This document shows positions 34,135 through 42,700 of a stretch of DNA of 44,481 nucleotides, piece by piece. Both the position numbers and the translations under genes were made by a program. Below the pieces are notes generated by a model. It saw only the letters and a list, made by a program, of their open reading frames with translations. It was not told where the DNA came from and searched no databases. Each line of letters starts with the position of its first letter. Positions within the stretch are counted from its first letter, which is position 1. The stretch is from Saprospiraceae bacterium (GTDB lineage Bacteria; Bacteroidota; Bacteroidia; Chitinophagales; Saprospiraceae), in assembly GCA_016787285.1 (NCBI GenBank), contig JAEUUV010000168.1, positions 1 to 44,481 of the forward strand. The letters run 5' to 3'.

Positions 34135-34192
34135 TTGATTCGATTGATCCGATTGGTTTGATTGATTCGATTGATTCGATTGATTCGATTGA
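34135..34192. repeat. 9-bp tandem repeat array in the acyltransferase leader
   Basis: Six copies of TTGATTCGA (two with changes: TTGATCCGA, TTGGTTTGA) plus a partial copy. The array starts 8 bp upstream of the acyltransferase start. Read on that gene's strand it is (TCGAATCAA)n before the ATG. Confidence 0.85.
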
Positions 34193-34282
34193 GGCAAAGT
34201 TTGCAAATAGTTGGTTGATGTCGGCATTTTTCACGGCGGGACTGAATATTTTTGATGCCCAAAATCCACAGTATTCACCCAA

Positions 34283-34316
34283 TCGAATCAATCGAACCAA
34301 TCGAATCAATCGAATG
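34283..34316. repeat. 9-bp tandem repeat array abutting the Crp-type start codon
   Basis: Three copies of TCGAATCAA (one reads TCGAACCAA), and a fourth partial copy TCGAATG that contains the start codon at 34314. It is the inverted partner of the array at 34135-34192, with 90 bp between them. Confidence 0.85.
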
Positions 34317-34901
34317 TCTGCCCTCATCCTGAACAACATCGCCCAGCACATCCGCCTGACACCGGAGGAGGAGGCGCATTTCGTGTCGTTGCTGAGCGCC
34401 AAGACCATCCGGAGAAAACAGTTTTTGCTGCGCGAAACCGATGTGTGTCGGCACTCCGCTTTTGTCACCCACGGCTGCCTGCGGGGGTATACGGTGGATG
34501 CCAACGGCTTCGAGCACATCCTGCAATTTGCGCCCCCGGGCTGGTGGATTGCCGACATGTACAGCCTGCTGTCCCAACAACCCGGCAACCTGAACATTGA
34601 CGCGCTGGAAGACACCGACGTACTGCTGCTCGCCAAGAGTGACCAGGAACAACTGTACCATGACATTCCGAAATTCGAACGCTTTTTCCGCATCATCACT
34701 GAAAATTCCCTCGTGGCCAGCCGCCGCCGCCTGCTCGACAACATGAGTCTGAGCGCGCAACAACGTTACGAGTCGTTTTGCCGGCACTATCCCACCCTGA
34801 TTCATCACCTCGCCCAGAAACAAATAGCCGCGTACATCGGCGTGACGCCGGAGTTTTTGAGCAAGATGAAGTCGGAGTGGCTGCGAAAGCCCAAAGGCTG
34901 A
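34314..34901 (+). CDS. Crp/Fnr family transcriptional regulator
   Basis: A 195-residue regulator. The cyclic-nucleotide-binding-type beta-roll spans about residues 15-120 (FLLRETDVCRHSAFVTHGCLRGYTVDANGFEHILQFAPPGWWIADMYSLL). The C-terminal helix-turn-helix is recognised in LAQKQIAAYIGVTPEFLSKMKSEW. It does not show the FNR cysteines or the cAMP-binding Arg-Ser pattern of CRP, so the effector is unknown; this Bacteroidota subgroup usually lacks both. The ATG at 34314 overlaps the last repeat unit. The adjacent divergent acyltransferase could be a target, by proximity only. Confidence 0.9.
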   Translation: MSALILNNIAQHIRLTPEEEAHFVSLLSAKTIRRKQFLLRETDVCRHSAFVTHGCLRGYTVDANGFEHILQFAPPGWWIADMYSLLSQQPGNLNIDALEDTDVLLLAKSDQEQLYHDIPKFERFFRIITENSLVASRRRLLDNMSLSAQQRYESFCRHYPTLIHHLAQKQIAAYIGVTPEFLSKMKSEWLRKPKG

Positions 34902-34976
34902 AATTTCTTAATCTACATTATTGGCCCCGGCTTGCCGACAGCCCCATTTTTGTCCTGTCAAAAAATAGTACTGCTC

Positions 34977-34984
34977 TACTTCGC
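34977..34984 (+). promoter_or_regulatory. Weak -7-like box before pirin
   Basis: TACTTCGC lies 15 nt before the ATG at 35000. It is one base short of TAnnTTCG. No -33 element is clear. Confidence 0.25.
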
Positions 34985-34999
34985 TAAACAACACCTGCC

Positions 35000-35875
35000 A
35001 TGGACAGAAAAGCATTTCTCCGCAACAGCCTGCTCGGTGCAGGCGCCCTCGCAACCGCCCGCGTATCGGCTGCCGTCATCGAAAACGACATTGACGAACT
35101 GCGCCCGCTCGACCTGCTGGGTTTCAACCACATTCCGAACACACAATCAAAAATTATGGCAAACACCGTTTTGCACAAAGCCGACACCCGCGGCAACGCC
35201 AACCACGGCTGGCTCAACAGTTACCACACCTTCTCCTTCGCCAACTACTACAACCCCGAGCGCATGAACTTCGGCGTGCTGCGCGTGCTCAACGACGACA
35301 CCGTCATGGGCGGCAAAGGCTTCGGCACCCACCCGCACGACAACATGGAAATCATCTCCATCCCGCTCGAAGGCGACCTCGAGCACAAGGACAGCATGGG
35401 CAATGTGGCCGTCATCCGAAACGGCGACATCCAGGTGATGAGCGCCGGCACGGGCATTCAGCACAGCGAGTACAATAAAAATGTGGACAAAACGGTCAAA
35501 TTCCTGCAAATCTGGGTGTTCCCGAACAAACGCAACGTGACCCCGCGCTACGACCAGATCACACTCAAACTTGCCGACCGCAAAAACAAACTGCAACAAA
35601 TCCTCTCGCCCAACCCCAACGACGCGGGCGTATGGATTCACCAGAATGCCTGGTTCCACCTCGGCACCTTCGACAAAGGCTTCAAAACCCAATACCGGAT
35701 CAAGGGCGGTTCCGGCAACGGCGTGTACGCGTTCGTGCTCAACGGGAACATCACCATTAACGGCCAAACCCTCGGCGCCCGCGACGGCTTTGGCGTCTGG
35801 GACGTTGCCCAACTCGATATTCAGGCGGATAGCAAGGCGGAGCTGTTGTTGATGGAAGTGTCGATGCAGATTTAA
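35000..35875 (+). CDS. Pirin family protein with a signal-like N-terminal extension
   Basis: A 291-residue cupin. The pirin core begins at residue 53 (MANTVLHKADTRGNANHGWLNSYHTFSF) and contains the metal-binding FGTHPHDNMEIISIPLEGDLEHKDS, with the His/Glu ligands, and VMSAGTGIQHSEYNK. Pirins are iron-binding; some have quercetinase activity. In most relatives the protein begins at the core; here a 52-residue leader comes first, MDRKAFLRNSLLGAGALATA, which looks like an export signal with an Arg-Lys pair, possibly Tat-like but without the standard RR. An internal ATG at 35156 would give the usual cytosolic form. Both starts are plausible. I keep 35000 because the leader is well-formed and the intergenic gap is then normal. 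Confidence 0.85.
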   Translation: MDRKAFLRNSLLGAGALATARVSAAVIENDIDELRPLDLLGFNHIPNTQSKIMANTVLHKADTRGNANHGWLNSYHTFSFANYYNPERMNFGVLRVLNDDTVMGGKGFGTHPHDNMEIISIPLEGDLEHKDSMGNVAVIRNGDIQVMSAGTGIQHSEYNKNVDKTVKFLQIWVFPNKRNVTPRYDQITLKLADRKNKLQQILSPNPNDAGVWIHQNAWFHLGTFDKGFKTQYRIKGGSGNGVYAFVLNGNITINGQTLGARDGFGVWDVAQLDIQADSKAELLLMEVSMQI

Positions 35876-35884
35876 TATGCATTT

Positions 35885-35928
35885 TCACCGCAGGGGCGCG
35901 GAGTAATTTTTTTGCGCCTCTGCGGTGA
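35885..35928. terminator. Hairpin after pirin, CACCGC-type repeat (copy 2)
   Basis: TCACCGCAGGGGCGC (35885-35899) and GCGCCTCTGCGGTGA (35914-35928) form a 15-bp stem with one G-T pair, followed by a short T run. It can end pirin transcription. It also belongs to the same repeat type as 33532-33549, so the stem may come from two inverted copies of a dispersed repeat. The rest of the gap to the toxin gene holds nothing I recognise. Confidence 0.6.
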
Positions 35929-36006
35929 GTTTTAATAATATCCGGCGGGCAATACTCCGCGCTGTAAGCGCTATCATCCTCGTACAGACTTGACACCTTT
36001 TCTCGA

Positions 36007-36435
36007 TCATCCTTCATAAAACTCATCATAAAACTCCTTAGGTGTCTGGATGACAATGCCCCGGTACTCTGAAAAAACAAAGTCATTCGTATTTCCCGTG
36101 ACAATTACGCGGGCTTTGGCTGCTACGGCTACTTCCAGCACCCGATTGTCGGGTTCGTCTGCGATGAAAGTTATGCGTTCAACAGGCTCCACATAAATAG
36201 CAACCTCCCTGATTGCCCGGATCAACTGTAATGCGCGGTTAGAAAAGTGGGGTATTTTTTTAAACTTCTCACGCTGTGACACTTGCTCATATTCCAGCAA
36301 CAATTCGGGTGAGATGCAAATTAAAACCTCTCCGGTAAGGACAAGCTCGTCGAAAATCTTGTAAGGATAGCTGTATTGGCCGATGACAGCCGATATGAAC
36401 ACATTCGTGTCAATGACAACACGGCTATTTTCCAT
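36007..36435 (-). CDS. PIN-domain toxin (VapC-like, COG1569 type)
   Basis: A 142-residue putative ribonuclease toxin. VVIDTNVFISAV at residues 6-17 holds the first catalytic Asp. The central acidic cluster is FIADEPDNRVLEVAVAAKARVIVTGNTNDF, whose Asp residues complete the metal site of PIN nucleases. The C-terminal GIVIQTPKEFYDEF matches the COG1569 subgroup. Its start overlaps the 3' end of the antitoxin gene by 11 bp, a standard toxin-antitoxin arrangement. The target RNA is unknown. Confidence 0.88.
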   Translation of the reverse strand: MENSRVVIDTNVFISAVIGQYSYPYKIFDELVLTGEVLICISPELLLEYEQVSQREKFKKIPHFSNRALQLIRAIREVAIYVEPVERITFIADEPDNRVLEVAVAAKARVIVTGNTNDFVFSEYRGIVIQTPKEFYDEFYEG

Positions 36436-36649
36436 GCCTTTGGGCTTTTACTTCTGCATTGATTTCATCAAGAGTCATCTCTGCAAGTGGTGATGCCGCT
36501 GCAATTCGGTTCACCTCTTCGAACAACTTTTTTGCCTTGATATACTTGTCGAAATAGGCTACGGTTGAAACGAAGTCCATAGACTTCAGCATTTCCATCA
36601 AAATTTTAGCCTTGTCCGGCTGATTCAATTTTATTACGATGGTATCCAT
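36425..36649 (-). CDS. Antitoxin of the PIN toxin pair
   Basis: A 74-residue acidic and helical protein starting MDTIVIKLNQPDKAKILMEM and ending DEINAEVKAQRHGK. It lies upstream of and overlaps the PIN toxin gene, which identifies its role. It has no clear DNA-binding motif; the N-terminal beta strand and the central KSMDFVSTVAYFDKYIKAKKLFEEV are the only features. An eight-residue longer start at 36673 is possible but overlaps the -7 box, so the ATG at 36649 is preferred. Confidence 0.8.
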   Translation of the reverse strand: MDTIVIKLNQPDKAKILMEMLKSMDFVSTVAYFDKYIKAKKLFEEVNRIAAASPLAEMTLDEINAEVKAQRHGK

Positions 36650-36670
36650 GAGTTTGATCTGTTTTAAAAA

Positions 36671-36703
36671 CAAAAGTACACGGCAACTACTGAAGCTGCC
36701 AAA
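36671..36703 (-). promoter_or_regulatory. Promoter of the toxin-antitoxin operon
   Basis: On the minus strand TTTG (36700-36703) and TACTTTTG (36671-36678) are separated by 21 bp and fit the Bacteroidota -33/-7 elements. The antitoxin start is 21 bp further downstream. Confidence 0.5.
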
Positions 36704-36727
36704 CTTCCACCAACTATTCCCTTTTGC

Positions 36728-39700
36728 TCACCGCACTATCGTCACATCCCCCTTCCGGAACACCCGCTGCGGACGTCCGCAGTAGTCAATTTCCACCATC
36801 AGGTACCACACAAATACTGCCGGTTGCATGTCCACCTGGCGGAACGGCCCGCGCCAGCCCGCGTCGGTGTCTTCGGTGTGAAACATGAGGTTGCCCCAGC
36901 GGTCGAAGATTTCAAAACGGTAGTTGCGCAGCGCCAGCCCCGGCACGAAGTAGGGCCTGAACTGGGAATTGTCCGGGTCGAACGACTCGGGGGAAAACAC
37001 GTTGGGCACATACGCGAACGAGTAATTCGGATCCACGTCCGTCCACCGAACCACTACTTCGCCGACGGCCGTTTCGCACACATTGCTCACTTCCACGGTA
37101 TAGATGCCGGGCGTGTACACCACAATCGCCGGGGTTTGTGCACCTGTATTCCACTGGTACGTCAGGCCGGTTGGGTCGCCGCTCACCACGGGCGCCAGCA
37201 GCGTACCCGTCGTGTCGCAGGCCAGCAGGGCATCGCCCTCCAGTTCGAGCGACACGGGCGGGATGGTCTGTACGGCGGCAGACTGCTGAAACAGGCAACC
37301 GTTGCTGTCTTCCAGCCAAACGGTGTACGCACCGGCAGCCAGATCGTCGAAAACCAGTTCGTCCTGAAACGCCGTTCCGTCCAGCGAATAGCGATACGGC
37401 GGCAACCCTCCGGCAGGGTTGAGTACCGAAATGCTGCCGGTGTTGATTCCGATGCAGGAAGCGTCCGTGTTCAGGCTGAATGTGGCGGCAGGGAATGCCG
37501 ACACCACGACCGTCACGAGCGAATCGCAGCCTTCGGAATTGGTGTAGGTAAACGTCCGCGTCTCGCCGGGCCGCAGCACTGTTCCGCCAAAGTTGTACGT
37601 CTCGTTCGGGCAAATGGTCACCGGTAAAGTGTCGGACGAACTCGGCAGGGCGCTCACCGTCACGGTCACGATGGAGTCGCAGCCCAGAGTGCTCGTCAGG
37701 GTGAATTGCTGCACTGCACCGATGGGCAAGGCTATGCCCTGGTACGTGAACGACTGTCCGGGACAGGCTGCCGCTGCGAGGGTACTGGTCGGCGTGGGCA
37801 GGGCCGTCACCGTGACGGTCACCACCGAGTCGCAACCCTGTGCGTTTTGCAGCACAAAATCCTGCACATCACCCGCTTGCAACACGGTGCCATTATAGGT
37901 AAACGTAGCGCCTGCGCAAACTTCGGCAGTAAAACCTCCGGTCGAGGTGGGCAAGGTCGCTACGTTTACCGTCAGGACGGAGTCGCAGCCTTGCGCGTTT
38001 TGCAGGGTGAACACCTGCGAGGTACCCGCCGCTATTGGCATGCCGTTGTACACAAAACTCGAACCCGGACAAGCACCGGCGTTCAGCGTGCCGAACGTCA
38101 CGGGCAGTGCCGCCACGTTTACCGTCACCACGGAGTCGCAGCCCTGGAAATTTTGCAGCACAAACACCTGCGAGGTGCCCGCCGGCACGGGCGTGCCGTT
38201 GAAATCAAAACTCGAACCCGGGCAGGCGCCGGCGTTCAGCGTGCTGCTGCTCGTGGGCAAGGCAGCCACGTTCACGGTCACCACGGAGTCGCAGCCCTGG
38301 AAGTTTTGCAGCACAAACACCTGCGAGGTGCCCGCCGGCACGGGCGTGCCGTTGAAATCAAAACTCGAACCCGGACAGGCGCCGGCGTTCAGCGTGCTGC
38401 TGCTGGTGGGCAGTGCCGCCACGTTCACGGTCACCACGGAGTCGCAACCCTGGAAATTTTGCAGCACAAACACTTGCGAGGTGCCCGCCGGCACGGGCGT
38501 GCCGTTGTAGTTGAAACTCGAACCCGGGCAGGCGCTGGTGTTCAGCGTGCTGCTGCTTGTGGGCAGTGCGGCTACGTTCACGGTCACCACGGAGTCGCAG
38601 CCCTGGAAATTTTGCAGCACAAACACTTGCGAGGTGCCCGCCGGCACGGGCGTGCCGTTGAAATCAAAACTCGAACCCGGGCAGGCGCCGGCGTTCAGCG
38701 TGCTGCTGCTCGTGGGCAAGGCTGCCACGTTCACGGTCACCACGGAGTCGCAGCCCTGGAAATTTTGCAACACAAATATCTGCGAGGTGCCCGCCGGCAC
38801 GGGCGTGCCGTTGAAATCAAAACTCGAACCCGGACAGGCGCTTGCGTTCAGCGTGCTGCTGCTGGTGGGCAGTGCCGCCACATTTACCGTCACCACGGAG
38901 TCGCATCCCTGAAAATTTTGCAGCACAAATACCTGCGAGGTGCCCGCGGGAACGGGCGTGCCGTTGAAATCAAAATTTTCGCCGGAACAAGCGCTCGCAT
39001 TCAGCGTGCTGCTGGAAACGGGCAAGGCCGCCACCGTGACGGTCACCGTCGAGTCGCAGCCGTCCGCGGTGGTAAACATGAACATCTGGCTACTGCCGGC
39101 AGGGATGGGCGTGCCGTTGTACGTCGCCGCGTCACCGGGGCAAGCGGCGAGTTGCACACTCGACGCCAACACGCCCGAGCAAGCAGCCCGGATAAGCAAA
39201 CCGACCTGATCCAGCGCATCGCAGCCGGACAGGCTCGCCGGGTCTTGCCCGATGACGATTTGCCAGCCGGGCGGTAACAGCCCGGCGTTGATTTCCACGG
39301 CGTAGTTGTCTGCCGGGATGTTGGTAAACCCGAATTCACCGACCGCGCCCGATTGTCCCGAACCCACCGGCGTGCCGCCTTGCAACAGGTTGACCGGTAT
39401 GCCGCTCACGAGGGTATCGGCGGCGTCAATCAGGCCGTTGTTGTTCACGTCCGACCACACCTGCCCGAGAATGTTGCCGAACCCGTCGAGCAGGTTCAGC
39501 GTAAGCGGGCCGCTCTGGTTGATGCAGCCGAACACATCGGTCAGTTGGGCGTAGTACGTCCCGCTCTGGTTGGGCACAAAGGTGGGCGTAGTCGCTCCAG
39601 GCACGGGGTTTCCGTTGAAAAACCACTGCCAGGCGGTGATATTCGGGATGTTCGGCAGGCACAGGGTGTCGGGTCGGCAACGGGTGTGGCAACCTGCCGG

Positions 39701-42700
39701 AATGGCAGCCACGTTGGGGCCAGGCAGGATGGTGAGTGAATTGCTGCGTGCCTCGCAGCCGAATTCATTGATTACCCGCAGGAAATAGCGCCCGGGCTGG
39801 GTGGTCACGAGGGGCACACCGGTTTGGCCGTTGCTCCACACAAACTGCCAGTTCCCGGGATTCGGGCCGGTGTACGCAAGCGTATTCGTAGCGCCGGCAC
39901 AGGCCGGGGCGATGTTGTTGGCAATGGAAAAACCGGCCGGGTTCGGGTGTACGGTCACCACAAACGGATCGGTCACCACGGTGCAGCCGCTGGCCGCGTC
40001 GGTCACCGTGACGGTGTACACGTGCGTGCCAACCGGCAGCAAGCTGTTGCGCACCTTGGTGAATTCGATGCTGGTACCGTTGATACCGGTGGACCAGGTG
40101 TAGTTCAAACCGCCCAGGCCTTCGGCAAACAAACGCACGTCTTCACCCACACAAATGCTGTGCGTCGGATACGTCACCCCCACCGTTTGTCCGAGACTGT
40201 TGAGGATAGCGGCTTTGATGAGCGCGTCGGGACCGGGCGTCACCTGCACCGGTACCGGCGGCGGCACATACACGCAGCCGTTGGCGTCGTTGATGGTGAC
40301 GCCGTACACGCCTTCTTCGGTTACGGTGAGGGTGGCGGCTGTACTGTTGTCGGACCACAGGTACGTCAGCCCGCCCGCCGGTGCGGTGAGGGTGATCGTT
40401 CCACCTTCGCAGAACGGAGCAGGGCTTGCCGGCGTAATCGGCCCGCTGAACGGGTTGGGTGGCACCGTCAGGGAGTAGGTAGCCGTGGCGGTACAGCCGC
40501 GGTTGTCGGTTGACGTGGCTGTTACGGTGTAGGCGCCTGCGGCAAATGTGTGGTAAGCCGGGCTGCCCGCTGCGGTATTCCGGCCTCCGGATGCGGGGTC
40601 GCCGAAGTCCCAGGACAGGTTTTGGCCGGTTCCGGCAAATTCCAGGGCGTTGCCCGCGCATGCCTGTGTGGGTGGCGTAATCGTCGGTGGAGTGGGTTGG
40701 GGTATGACTGCCGGTTCGGTGGCCGAAGACGTGCAGCCGCTGTTGGCCGTCACGGTCATCGTCACGAGATACGTGCCGCCGGTGGCGTAGTTGTGTGTCG
40801 GGCTTTGAATATTCGCCGTATTGGCGGCGCCGGAAGCCGGGTCGCCGAAGTTCCAGTTCCAGGCCGTGATGCCGCTGCCGGGCAAAAACGCGCTGCGCTC
40901 GTCGAATGCGGTCGGGCTGCCGGGGCAGGCGGGCAGCGGGGCAAATTGCGCCACCGCTTCCACGTCCACGGTGTCTATCACCCGGCAAACGCCTCCGCTG
41001 GTAAGGGTGGCAATCAGGGCGACGATATAGCGGCCTGCTTTGGGGAAAACAAACGGCACCTGGTCGCCGGCAGCACTTCCGGTAATGCCCTGGCCCGATT
41101 GTCCGAAAAGCCACTGCGCCGAACCGGCTAAATAATTTGGGCCGACGGCCCGAAACTCAAACGAATCGCAGCGGGGCGAAGGCAAAATTTGAATGGAAAT
41201 ACTTCCGGGCGGGCAGCCCGGGCCATTCCCCGGCAGGCCGCCTCCACCACCGCCGCCGCAGTCGGAAATGATGGAAATAGGGCCGGCGACCGCCGTACAA
41301 CCCGCGGCGTTGGTGGCCTGCACGGTGTAACTGCCGTACTGGTTGGTGGCGTAGGTCGGTGCATTCACGCCGAGGGGATTGCCGTTTTGAAACCACTCGT
41401 ACGTGAGGTCGCCGGAAGTATTGGTCAGGGCAACCATATTTACCGTCACCGAATTGTTGCAGAAAGCCGTGGGGTCTGCGGTGGAAATTGTCAGATTTGG
41501 TCCCTGGGCCGTGAAAATCGTGAACGGGCTGCTGCCGGTGCAGCCGTTGGCATCCGTAACGGACACGACGAAGTTCCCCGGCCCCAGATCAACTGTAGCG
41601 GTGTTGCCGAGTACGGTGCCGTTGGTGCTTTCCCAGGTATAGGTGGCGAAAGGAATGGCCGTTTGCACGGTAGCGGTAATTCCCGGACACAGGCTGTTTG
41701 GGTACAACACGACAGGCGCCAGATTCGGCGACACGTTCACAACCTGATTCACCGTTTGGCCGCAGGCCGAAATAACGATGGTATGCGTGCCGGGGTTTTG
41801 CCAGTAAATTTCCACGGCGTTGCTGCCCTGACCCGACACGATGGTGCCTGCGTCGGCGGGTTGCAGGCTCCACTGAAAATCAAGGCCCGGAATCGCCGGA
41901 GTGGTGTACGTGACCGTGCTGCTGATACAGACCTGTGCCGGCCCGGAAATCGAAAGGCCGCTCACCGGATGCGCCTCCAGATAAACCACCGCCGAGGTGC
42001 AGCCCAGCCCGTTAGCGGAAAGTGCCGTTGCTCCCAGTTGGTATGGGCCGACCGGCCCCCAGATTACATTGATGGGGTTTCCGAAAACCGTGGTAGGTGC
42101 GCCGGGGCCGTTTCGCACCAACCAGCGGATACTCGCACCGGGAGCGGCGCCGTTGGCGGTGTAGGTAAATGTTTGGCCCGGACAAATAATCAGCGGGCCG
42201 TCAATACCCGTCGGGGCCTGAGGCGCAGCGGGCACGCTTACAGCCCATTCGCCCCGGTTGGTGCAGGTGAGCAAGGGATTGGCCGGCTCGGCAAACATGC
42301 GATAGATGCCCGGCCCGGCGGCAAAAGGTGCGGCTACCGAAGCAGCCGGCGCCGCAGAAGTCCAGGCTACCGATCCGTCGGGCGCCGTAAGCGTCCAGTT
42401 GCAGTTGATGTTTGAGTTGTTGAACGTGAGGCGGGAAAGGAAACTTCCGGTGGCGCCGGCGCATAACTCCACCGGGCCGTTCACGTAAAACGGCGACACA
42501 ACTCGTACGGGGATGGAGTCTTGCCCGCCACAGCCGAGGTAGCAGTTGTCGTAGCGCACGGAGAGCCAGTAGGTCGTGTTCGGGTTCGGGATACTGCCCC
42601 AGCGGATGGACACACGGTTTGTCCCCTGGCCGTCAAGCAGGGCGCCGCCGCCGCTCAGCGTCCACACAAAACCGGTGCCGCCATACGATTCGATGGAATA

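Noticed and set aside
34131..34313. N-terminal extensions of the acyltransferase and Crp-type genes that translate as (NRI)n or (DSI)n
   Set aside because: The 'repeats' are translations of the 9-bp leader arrays; both proteins have normal family starts downstream.
37480..39160. A CRISPR array in the strictly periodic region
   Set aside because: The unit is 153 bp, fully coding, with no alternation of constant repeat and variable spacer.
37706..39277. A 523-codon plus-strand repeat protein (ARRHGRAVEIKTRT repeats)
   Set aside because: It is the antisense reading of the 153-bp repeat array of the giant surface protein; the repeat comes from the real gene.
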